Shown here: positions 25,387-32,284 of the stretch, one piece after another
Numbering within the stretch: position 1 is the first letter of the stretch
Layout: each line of letters begins with the position of its first letter
Assembly: GCF_010093385.1 (NCBI RefSeq)
Contig: NZ_PDWV01000002.1
Span: 1-64,000, forward strand
Length of the DNA stretch: 64,000 nt
Origin: Pseudoxanthomonas mexicana
Lineage (GTDB): Bacteria; Pseudomonadota; Gammaproteobacteria; Xanthomonadales; Xanthomonadaceae
Direction: 5' to 3'
Notes under the pieces: generated by a model
What the model saw: the letters and a program-made list of their open reading frames with translations, nothing else
Database searches by the model: none
What the model was told of the DNA's origin: nothing
Program-made: the position numbers and the translations under genes

Positions 25387-25626
25387 ATGGAATACGTCAT
25401 CCGCCTGGACGATGCGCCCGCCGACCTGGAGGCGATCGAACGGCAACTGCTCGATCTCGATCCCGCCGCCCTGCTCGACCGCGACGCCGCGACCGGCACG
25501 CTCCGCTGCTCGACCAGCGCACTCGCCGTGGAACTCATGCTTGTGTTCGCCCAGGCCGGCCATCGGCTCGCGCCCGACGCCATCGAACGGCTGCCGTCGG
25601 TGTGCTGCGGCGGCTGCAGCGGCTAA
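25387..25626 (+). CDS. Small Cys-tailed protein (CCGGCSG), second copy
   Basis: 79 residues starting MEYVIRLDDAPADLEAIERQLL and ending CCGGCSG (Cys73, Cys74, Cys77). The body LDPAALLDRDAATGTLRCSTSALAVELM lines up by eye with the DPEAEVSLEAGTGRL region of the 81-residue protein at 16267-16512, including the following helix and the tail. A beta-alpha-beta-beta-alpha ferredoxin/HMA-like fold is plausible. It lies 51 bp after azurin on the same strand and is probably the last gene of the nirK operon. The function is unknown; copper handling is inferred from the context. Confidence 0.8.
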   Translation: MEYVIRLDDAPADLEAIERQLLDLDPAALLDRDAATGTLRCSTSALAVELMLVFAQAGHRLAPDAIERLPSVCCGGCSG

Positions 25627-25642
25627 GGCGCACCACGCGCGC

Positions 25643-27031
25643 TCACGCCAGGCAGGGCAGCTCCACCGACACCGACAGGCCGCCCCAGTGCGGCGACTGC
25701 GCCAACCGGATGGTGCCGGCGTGTGCCGTGACCACTTCCTTCACGATCGCCAGGCCCAACCCACTGCCCTCGTGGCGGCTGCCCAGCCGGCGATAGAAGC
25801 GATCGAACACACGCTCACGCTCGTCGTCGGGAATGCCCGGACCACTGTCGTCGACCGACAGGAAGGCGCGGCCATCGGCCTTCCACGTGCGCACCTCGAC
25901 GGTGGCGCCGGCCGGCGCATAGCGCGCGGCGTTCTCCACCAGGTTGCGTACCAGCAGGCCGAGCGCGATTTCGTCGCCCGACACCAGCACCGGCTGCAGA
26001 TCCAGACGCAGGGTCTGGCCCCGTGCATCGAGCAGTGGCCGGGCGGCATCGATCTCGATGCCGGCCAGCGCGGCCAGGTCCAGCCGCGTACGTGCCACCA
26101 CGCGTCCCGTGCTTTCCGCGCGACTCAACGACAGCAACTGCGCCACCAGGCGTTCGACGCGCTGCACGCTGGCGGTCAGCAGCTGCTGGGACGCTTCGCG
26201 TTCGCCCTCGTCGCCGGCGTGGCATGCGTTGTCGGCATGCACCTTCAGCGCGCTGATGGGCGTGCGCAGTTCGTGCGCGGCATCGGCCACGAAGGTGCGC
26301 TCGCGCGCCAGGGCGGCATCCAGCCGTTGCAGCAGGCCGTTGATCGCGTCGACCAGGCCACGCGCCTCCAGCGGCACCTGGGCCGGATCCAGCGGCGTCA
26401 TCCGCTCGGGATCGCGCTGGCCGATCTCGTGCGACATGCGCCGCAGCGAGCGCGTGGCCAGTGCGACGCTCCACCAGACCAGCAGGGCGATCAGCGGCAG
26501 CGACAGCAGCAGCGGTAGCAGCGTGCCGCCGGCGATGTCGCCCGCCAGCTCCTCCCGGATGTCGGTGAGTTCGGCCGACTGGAACCATCGTCCGTTCGGT
26601 GACCGCAGGGTGAACGCGCGCCAGTGCGCGCCATCCACCACCACGTCCTCGTATCCGGCCTTCAACGTCGCCAAGGGCCGCGCCGGCGCGCTGTCCGAGC
26701 GCAGCAGCAGCCGACCCTGCGCGTCCCAGACCTGGAAGGCCAGCTTGTTCTCGTAGGCATGGCCGTCGTTGAACGCCAGCGCTTCGCCCACGCCGTGCGC
26801 CTGTCCGTGCCAGCCGCGCAGCACGATCGGCTCGCCCGGAAACGCGTTCAGTTCGCTGAGCGGCTCGTCGACCAGGCTGACCAGCACGCGGGTGGACTGC
26901 ACCAGGCGGGCATCGAACATCTCGCCGGCTTCCTGCAGGCCGGCCCGGTAGCTGAGCAGGCCCGCCGCCGCCATCACCACGGCCAGCGTGCCCAGCAACA
27001 GCCACAGCAGGGTGGCGCGCATCGACCTCAT
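25643..27031 (-). CDS. Sensor histidine kinase (QseC/PmrB-like)
   Basis: 462 residues. Two membrane helices (about 8-28 and 170-190) enclose a periplasmic sensor of about 140 residues, followed by HAMP and a HisKA domain with phospho-acceptor His253 (FVADAAHELRTP), and HATPase motifs NLVENAARYAP, DSGPGIP and GSGLGLAIV. The start overlaps the stop of the response regulator (ATGA), so the pair is translated together. It is the last of seven co-directional genes beginning at 32062 and probably senses the state that this pathway affects. Confidence 0.92.
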   Translation of the reverse strand: MRSMRATLLWLLLGTLAVVMAAAGLLSYRAGLQEAGEMFDARLVQSTRVLVSLVDEPLSELNAFPGEPIVLRGWHGQAHGVGEALAFNDGHAYENKLAFQVWDAQGRLLLRSDSAPARPLATLKAGYEDVVVDGAHWRAFTLRSPNGRWFQSAELTDIREELAGDIAGGTLLPLLLSLPLIALLVWWSVALATRSLRRMSHEIGQRDPERMTPLDPAQVPLEARGLVDAINGLLQRLDAALARERTFVADAAHELRTPISALKVHADNACHAGDEGEREASQQLLTASVQRVERLVAQLLSLSRAESTGRVVARTRLDLAALAGIEIDAARPLLDARGQTLRLDLQPVLVSGDEIALGLLVRNLVENAARYAPAGATVEVRTWKADGRAFLSVDDSGPGIPDDERERVFDRFYRRLGSRHEGSGLGLAIVKEVVTAHAGTIRLAQSPHWGGLSVSVELPCLA

Positions 27032-27714
27032 GGCGCATCCCCGAGGGCATCGCCGAGGGCATCGCCGAGGGCATAGCCCAGTCCGCGCACGGTGCGGATG
27101 ATGCCGGGCTCCAGCTTGCGGCGGAGCTGGTGGACATGGACATCGACGGCGTTGCTGGCCACGTCCGCATCCCAGCCGTACAGGTGCCGCTGGATCGCGT
27201 CGCGCGCCATCGGACGACCGCGCTGCTCCATCAGCACGCGCAGCAGCGCGAACTCGCGGCGGGTCAGATCGAGCGGCCGCCCTTTCCAGCTGGCGGTGAG
27301 CGTGGCCGGATCCAGCCGCAGCGGGCCCGATTCCAGCGTGGGATTGGCGCGGCCGGCGCTGCGTCGGATCAGTGCACGCACGCGCGCCAGCAGTTCGGCG
27401 GTATCGAAGGGCTTGCCCAGATAATCGTCCGCGCCCACGTCCAGGCCGAGGGTGCGGTCAGCCGGGCGCTCGCGCGCGCTCAGCACGAGGACCGGCACGG
27501 CATCGCCGGCGGCGCGCAGCTGACGGATCACCTCGATGCCGTCCATCCGCGGCAGCCCAAGGTCCAGCACGACCAGGTCGAAACCGCCGCCACGCAGGGC
27601 CAGCAGCCCGCTGGCCCCGTCCTGCACCCAGTCGACGGCGAAGGCGCCACGCCGCAGCGCGGTACGGATGCCTTCGCCCAGCGACAGATCGTCTTCCACC
27701 AGCAGGATGCGCAT
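27028..27714 (-). CDS. OmpR-family response regulator (PmrA/QseB-like)
   Basis: 228 residues. Receiver domain with Asp51 (VVLDLGLP) and Lys101 (YLGKPF), then a winged-helix DNA-binding domain (LTRREFALLRVLM ... DVHVHQLRRKLE ... TVRGLGYALG). The C-terminus is extended by a threefold GDAL repeat from a 12-bp DNA repeat. It starts 24 bp after the TPR gene and overlaps the kinase gene. PmrA/QseB-type regulators bind direct TTAA-like hexamers one helical turn apart; such an array precedes the first gene of this operon at 32077-32115, so autoregulation is likely. Confidence 0.93.
   Translation of the reverse strand: MRILLVEDDLSLGEGIRTALRRGAFAVDWVQDGASGLLALRGGGFDLVVLDLGLPRMDGIEVIRQLRAAGDAVPVLVLSARERPADRTLGLDVGADDYLGKPFDTAELLARVRALIRRSAGRANPTLESGPLRLDPATLTASWKGRPLDLTRREFALLRVLMEQRGRPMARDAIQRHLYGWDADVASNAVDVHVHQLRRKLEPGIIRTVRGLGYALGDALGDALGDAP
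27039..27074. repeat. 12-bp tandem repeat inside the response regulator gene
   Basis: Three consecutive 12-bp units, the last two identical (CGCCGAGGGCAT) and the first with one change. Each adds four residues (A-L-G-D) to the C-terminus of the regulator without changing frame. Unit number could vary by slippage. Confidence 0.9.
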
Positions 27715-27738
27715 GCAGCCAGTCTGGTGGCCGTCACC

Positions 27739-28404
27739 TCAGTGCGCAAGGTGCGCCGTCACGTCCTTCAGCTTGGCCTGCGCCTCCTGGCGACGGCCCG
27801 CATCGGCCACCTCGCGGCCGGGGCGAGCGGGGGCCGCCAGCGCCTTCTGGAAGGCCGTGCGGGCACCGGTCCAGTCCTTCTGGTCGCGCAGGAAATCCGC
27901 GTAGAAGTAGTTGGCGTCGATGCCGTCCGGATCAATGGCCAGTCCCTTGCGCAGCATCGTGCGCGCGGCCGCATCGTCGCCGAACCCCAGCGGCCAGCCG
28001 GGCACCTGGTAATACAGGGCGCCCAGGCTGGTGTAGGCGGCACCGTCCAGTGCGTTCGCGTCCAGCTTGATGGCCGCCTCGAAATCCGCACGCGCCCGCT
28101 TCACCAGGCCCAGCGCGCCCATGCCGCCCTTCTCGCCGGCCAGGCTGGACAGCACGATGCCCTCCCAGATCAGCGCCGCGGCATCACGCGGAGTGGCCTG
28201 GCGGATCTTCTCGGACTGGTGCAGCAGCTCTTCGAACGCCGCTTCCCGCTGCGGCTTGGGCAGCTGGTAGTTGATCTGCGCCCAGCGGTCGCGCACCTGG
28301 TTGACGCTACCCGTCGCCGGCTCGCCGGCCACGGCGATGCCGACCAGCAGCGCCGTGGACATCAGGATGAGGAAGAACATGGATTTACCGCGGGGGCGCT
28401 TCAT
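27739..28404 (-). CDS. Exported TPR-repeat protein
   Basis: 221 residues from ATG 28404, which has GACGGAGC upstream; an ATG 24 bp later lacks a ribosome site. A basic start and hydrophobic run (MFFLILMSTALLVGIAVAGEP) indicate Sec export. Helical pairs with TPR spacing follow, e.g. AAIKLDANALDGAAYTSLG and KGLAIDPDGIDANYFYADFL. The gene overlaps the SDR gene by 20 bp. It may be a periplasmic scaffold for the pathway or a signal to the kinase; this is inference. Confidence 0.8.
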   Translation of the reverse strand: MKRPRGKSMFFLILMSTALLVGIAVAGEPATGSVNQVRDRWAQINYQLPKPQREAAFEELLHQSEKIRQATPRDAAALIWEGIVLSSLAGEKGGMGALGLVKRARADFEAAIKLDANALDGAAYTSLGALYYQVPGWPLGFGDDAAARTMLRKGLAIDPDGIDANYFYADFLRDQKDWTGARTAFQKALAAPARPGREVADAGRRQEAQAKLKDVTAHLAH

Positions 28405-29227
28405 GGGGAACGTGCTCCGTCGTGGACAGGGGTGACCGTCGCGCATGCTTGCGGACGGCGGGAAGGCGGGACCGCAGGCTGCGGTCGACAAGGCCCGGCA
28501 GCAGGCCGTTGAGACGGGCGAACAGCTTCTCCGGCCAGCCGATCTGCATGCGTGCGGTGCCGCGTTCGATGGCGCGGACCAGGTGGCGTGCCACATCGGC
28601 GGGCGCATCGCTGGCGGTCTTCAGTTCGGCGTTCAGGGCGTCGACGGCCGGCGTGTTGAAGGGCGTGCGCGTGGCACGTGGCGACAGGTACTGGAAGCGC
28701 AGCGGCGTGTCGGCGTACTCCCGTGCCAGGGCTTCGGTCAGTCCGCGCAGGCCGGACTTGCTGGCGCTGTAGGCGGCGAAGCCGGGAAACGCCAGGCTGC
28801 CGAAGGTCGAGCCGACCACGACGACCGACGCCGGCGTGTGCGTGCCCAGCACCGGCAGCAGTGCGTGCACCAGCAGCATGGGCGCCACCAGGTTGGTCTG
28901 CACCAGCCGTGCCATGTCTTCGGGGGACTGATCGGCGAACAGGCCGAACGCGCCCTGGGCATGTGCCAGCACCAGCACCGAGGGCGTGGGGTTGGCCGCG
29001 GCCGCGGCACGCACGACCTGCGCGCGTCCTTCGTCGGTGGCGACATCCGCCGCCACCCACGACAGGGCACCCGCGGGCAGGTGCTGGGCGAGCCGGCGCA
29101 ACCTGCCTTCGTTGCGGCCCACCGCCAGCACGCGCGCGCCCGCGGCGATCAGGGCCGCGCACAGCGGCTCGCCGATGCCGCCGCTGGCGCCGGTCACCAT
29201 CACCGTCCTGCCGGCCAGTTCCATCAT
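28385..29227 (-). CDS. Short-chain dehydrogenase/reductase
   Basis: 280 residues with the Rossmann motif TGASGGIG at about 11-18 and the catalytic pair YSASK (Tyr-x-x-x-Lys) near residue 150; NNAG is replaced by AHAQG. These enzymes move hydride between NAD(P)H and carbonyl or alcohol groups. The C-terminus is long and basic (RSLRSRLPAVRKHARRSP) and may contact the membrane. Its start overlaps the stop of the diiron-enzyme gene (ATGA). The substrate is unknown; the neighbours suggest an acyl or aldehyde compound. Confidence 0.87.
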   Translation of the reverse strand: MMELAGRTVMVTGASGGIGEPLCAALIAAGARVLAVGRNEGRLRRLAQHLPAGALSWVAADVATDEGRAQVVRAAAAANPTPSVLVLAHAQGAFGLFADQSPEDMARLVQTNLVAPMLLVHALLPVLGTHTPASVVVVGSTFGSLAFPGFAAYSASKSGLRGLTEALAREYADTPLRFQYLSPRATRTPFNTPAVDALNAELKTASDAPADVARHLVRAIERGTARMQIGWPEKLFARLNGLLPGLVDRSLRSRLPAVRKHARRSPLSTTEHVPHEAPPR

Positions 29228-29898
29228 GCCGCCTCCGCCAGGCGGGCACCGCCGTCGCGCAGCGTGCGGAAGATGTCGCCGTACAACACGTAGAAGCGGC
29301 GCGCCGCGTGCACGATGGCGGCCTTGTCGTCCTCATCGTCGATGCGATCCATCAGGCGCTTGAAGAAGCCCACATGCTCGATGTCCAGGTCGCCGTGCGA
29401 GAGCAGATAACTGAAGGCGTTGCGGGGAAGGTCCAGCGAGGTCTGCAGCGTGTTGGCGGCGCGCGTGGCGAGCGCGACGCTGGTGCCTTCCAGCACCAGC
29501 ACCATGCCGAAGAAGCCGACCGGATTGCCGCGCTGGATGGTGTCGTAGGCGTAGCTGACCATCAGTTCGGTGGCGAGCGAAGGGGAAGACGCCTCCGCGG
29601 CGGCCCGGTCCTCGCCGCAGGCGGCGATGTCGTCCAGCACCCATTCGTGGTGCCCCATTTCCTCTTCGATGTACTCGCCCACCGCCGTGCGCAGCCACTC
29701 CAGCCGGGCCGGCAGCCGCGCCCCGCAGGCCATCAGCAGCGGCACGGTATGGCGGACGTGGTGGAAGGCCTGATTGAGGAAAGCCACGTAGTCCTCGCGC
29801 GCGATCCGGCCCGCCAGCGCGGACTGGATGATCGGGACGGACAGCAGGCCGTTGCGTTCGTGCGCAGTCTGCGCGACCAGCTCATCATGGAAACTCAT
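29224..29898 (-). CDS. Haem-oxygenase-like diiron enzyme (iron-containing redox family)
   Basis: 224 residues from ATG 29898, which overlaps the ligase stop. It is an all-helical TenA/haem-oxygenase-like protein with a putative diiron ligand set: Glu80 and His83 (EEEMGHHEW), Glu137 (LVLEGTS), and His168, Asp172 and His175 (SHGDLDIEHVGF). This pattern is that of the HDO group, which includes the fatty-acid decarboxylase UndA and N-oxygenases such as SznF. TenA's catalytic Cys is not evident, so thiaminase activity is unlikely. With an acyl-activating ligase and an SDR in the same operon, oxidation of a fatty-acid-derived substrate is a reasonable but untested guess. Confidence 0.8.
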   Translation of the reverse strand: MSFHDELVAQTAHERNGLLSVPIIQSALAGRIAREDYVAFLNQAFHHVRHTVPLLMACGARLPARLEWLRTAVGEYIEEEMGHHEWVLDDIAACGEDRAAAEASSPSLATELMVSYAYDTIQRGNPVGFFGMVLVLEGTSVALATRAANTLQTSLDLPRNAFSYLLSHGDLDIEHVGFFKRLMDRIDDEDDKAAIVHAARRFYVLYGDIFRTLRDGGARLAEAA

Positions 29899-31397
29899 GC
29901 GGCAACTCCGGAGGGGGATACGTTCGGGGGGCGGCGGTAGCAGGCGTCGACCTCGGCCTGGTAACGGCCGAGGATCGCTTCGCGGCGCGGGCGACCGTTG
30001 GCGGTCATCAAGCCCGCGTCGGCGGTGAAGGGGGCGCCGGCACGCACGAAGCGGGCGACGCGTGCGTAATCGGGCAGGCCCGCGTTGATGTCGGCCAGCG
30101 CACGCGCGAGACGCGCGTCGTCGATGTCGGCGCGTCGCGGCACCAGCACCGCGACGTTGTCCGCCTGGGCCTCGCCCCAGACCACGGCCTGGGCGATGGC
30201 GGGATGCGCCAGCAGTTCGCTTTCGACCCACTCCGGCGACACGTTGCGGCCGAACGCGGTGATGAAGACGTTCTTGCGGCGACCGGTGATGTGCACGTAA
30301 CCCTCGTCGTCCTGGTAGCCGAGGTCACCGGTGCGGACAGGGCCGTCCGGCAGCGGCTCACCGCCGAGATAGGCGAGTGCACGCGCGCCTTCGACCTGGA
30401 TCTCGCCCTCCACGATCGAGATGCGGGCGTGCGGCAGCGGACGGCCGACGCTGCCATCGCGCGTGGCCTCCGGGCGGTTGAGGCACACCACGGAGCCGCA
30501 TTCGGTCAGACCATAGCCTTCGAAGACGGGCAGCCCGAGCGCGCGAGCGCGCTGCAGCAGGCCCGGCCCCACGCGCCCGCCACCGACGGCGATGTAGCGC
30601 AGCGATGCGGGGAGCGGCGCGCCCTGCTCGGCCGCCATCACCAGCGCCAGCAACAGCTGCGGCACCAGGATCACGCTCTCCGGCTGGTAACGGTGAAGGC
30701 AACGCAGCAGCGTGGGTACGTCCAGGCCGGTGGCGCCGGTGTAGCCGATCTCCGACAGCGATGGCAGCGCGATTTCCGCATCCGCCAGCAGCGTCGCGTA
30801 CAGGCCCGCCACGTTCTCCAGCAGCGTCGCCAGCGGCATCAGGCACAGGTGCCGACGCGGTGCCACGGCCGACGCGGCGTCGACCAGCGAGCCTGCGACA
30901 GTGAACAGGGTCTCCGCGTCCAGGCATACGCCGCGCGGACGTCCCGTGGTGCCGGACGTATAGGTGATGCAGGCCGTCCGATGCGGCAGTGCCGGTCCCG
31001 GCGCGTCGTGCGCCGGGGTGCGCCAGTACGCCAGCCGCTCGCCGTCGAGGAACCCGCTGAGCGCCTCCACGCCAGGCGGCATGGCGTCCTCGCGCGCCGT
31101 CACCACGCACTGCGCGCCGCTGCTCGCCAGCGCATGCCGCACCTGCGCCTCGGAGAAGAACACCGGCAGCGGCACATGCACGCCCCCGATCTCGCGCAGG
31201 GCCAGGTCCAGCACGAACCAGCCGGGTCCATTGTCCAGGCGGCTGGCGACGCGGCGGATGCCGGTCCTGGCCAGCCACGCCACCAGCGCGTCGATCCGTG
31301 TCGCCAGCGCGGCATCGTCCAGGGTGCCCTGGGCGCTGATGACGCGCGGCGCATTCAGCCGCGTCCCGCGCAGCACGACATCCATCGGCCGCGTCAT
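29895..31397 (-). CDS. AMP-dependent acyl/aryl ligase
   Basis: 500 residues of the ANL superfamily, shorter than long-chain acyl-CoA synthetases. The P-loop YTSGTTGRPRG is at about 146-156, the A5 motif VFEGYGLTECGS follows, then TGDLGYQDDEGYVHITGRRKN (A7-A8). In the last motif the expected catalytic Lys is Arg469 (TANGRPRRE), which is unusual and may limit adenylation or mark a subfamily. The gene overlaps its neighbours on both sides by 4 bp. It would activate a carboxylic acid as an acyl adenylate or thioester. Confidence 0.85.
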   Translation of the reverse strand: MTRPMDVVLRGTRLNAPRVISAQGTLDDAALATRIDALVAWLARTGIRRVASRLDNGPGWFVLDLALREIGGVHVPLPVFFSEAQVRHALASSGAQCVVTAREDAMPPGVEALSGFLDGERLAYWRTPAHDAPGPALPHRTACITYTSGTTGRPRGVCLDAETLFTVAGSLVDAASAVAPRRHLCLMPLATLLENVAGLYATLLADAEIALPSLSEIGYTGATGLDVPTLLRCLHRYQPESVILVPQLLLALVMAAEQGAPLPASLRYIAVGGGRVGPGLLQRARALGLPVFEGYGLTECGSVVCLNRPEATRDGSVGRPLPHARISIVEGEIQVEGARALAYLGGEPLPDGPVRTGDLGYQDDEGYVHITGRRKNVFITAFGRNVSPEWVESELLAHPAIAQAVVWGEAQADNVAVLVPRRADIDDARLARALADINAGLPDYARVARFVRAGAPFTADAGLMTANGRPRREAILGRYQAEVDACYRRPPNVSPSGVAA

Positions 31398-32062
31398 GGC
31401 GCACCCGCCAGGCAGGCATCCGGGGCGGTGCAGGCCGCCGGCCGCTCCACGCCGCGCAGATAGGCGACACCCTCGGCCAGGTTGCCGCAGATGAGCCGGG
31501 GACGCGCGTCGTAATAGCGCCCCCAGTCCGCACCGGCATCGCCCAGGCGCTCGGCGCGCGCTTCGGCCAGCTCCAGCATCGGCAGGCGCAGCCGCTCGAA
31601 GGCGGTGCGCAGCTGCTGCGTGGCGACCAGCAATACCCAGTCCATGCCGGCCACCTGCAGGGGCAGCGCCAGCTGCAGGATCAGTTCGCGTGCGACCCCG
31701 GGCGAGGGGGCCGCGAAATTCCCCCCCTCCACCACGCGGCGGCGGTCGACGTGCGCGATGCCCCGCCGTGTCATGGCGTGTTCCACCGGCCCGTCCAGAT
31801 AGTGCTCGACGAACAGCGGCCCCTCCGCGCCCGCGCGGATGCCCACGGCGGCGGCCAGGCGGCCGTCGCTGTCCCGGTAGGCGATCAGGTGGGGGAAGAA
31901 GTTCCGCAGGACCGCGCCGTAGCGGTCCCGATAGACGTCGGCGATGAAGGCTTCCACGGCCTCGCGGCCGGGGTCGTCGCGCTCGACCAGCTGGACGCTG
32001 ACGAAGCGTCCGGGAAGGGGCGCCAGGGCGATGTGGGGGCGTATCCAGTGCATGGCGGGCAT
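31394..32062 (-). CDS. Thermostable-hemolysin-family protein
   Basis: 222 residues. The core VEAFIADVYRDRYGAVLRNFFPHLIAYRD, then GRLAAAVGIRAG and PLFVEHYLD, matches the family named after Vibrio delta-thermostable hemolysin. The fold has similarity to GNAT acyltransferases and autoinducer synthases (recalled), so the protein may be an acyl-transferring enzyme rather than a toxin. No signal peptide is present. It is the first gene of the seven-gene operon. Two ATGs (32062 and 32053) are possible, both with weak ribosome sites, and the hexamer array ends 14 bp upstream. Confidence 0.8.
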   Translation of the reverse strand: MPAMHWIRPHIALAPLPGRFVSVQLVERDDPGREAVEAFIADVYRDRYGAVLRNFFPHLIAYRDSDGRLAAAVGIRAGAEGPLFVEHYLDGPVEHAMTRRGIAHVDRRRVVEGGNFAAPSPGVARELILQLALPLQVAGMDWVLLVATQQLRTAFERLRLPMLELAEARAERLGDAGADWGRYYDARPRLICGNLAEGVAYLRGVERPAACTAPDACLAGAP

Positions 32063-32076
32063 GCTGGAAGCGCCGG

Positions 32077-32115
32077 ATTAAGGCTCGATTAGGTGCGAGT
32101 TAAGCGCTCATTAGA
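32077..32115 (-). promoter_or_regulatory. Four TTA-core hexamers at 11-bp pitch (response-regulator array)
   Basis: On the plus strand the hexamers ATTAAG (32077), ATTAGG (32088), GTTAAG (32099) and ATTAGA (32110) start exactly 11 bp apart with five unrelated bases between them. This is the format of PmrA/QseB-type boxes (two TTAA hexamers, N5). It lies 15-53 bp upstream of the first gene of the operon that encodes such a regulator. A palindrome CACGAATTCGTG follows at 32123-32134. Confidence 0.65.
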
Positions 32116-32284
32116 TTCTCGGCACGAATTCGTGAGAATGGGCACCGCATCATCGTGCAGCTAAATTCCTTCTGAACAGGTGCGTCGAAAGCGCGCACCC
32201 TCGCTCGCTGCGGCGCGACTGCACGGAACCTGCAGGGATGCAGCAGAACCCGCCTGTAACGCCGCACAACGCCCTTCCCCGCCA

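Noticed and set aside
29224-29898. TenA thiaminase or PqqC
   Set aside because: The expected catalytic Cys/Glu pattern of TenA is missing, no thiamine or PQQ genes are nearby, and the metal-ligand pattern fits the diiron group.
31394-32062. Secreted hemolysin toxin
   Set aside because: There is no signal peptide or export gene, and the operon context is enzymatic.
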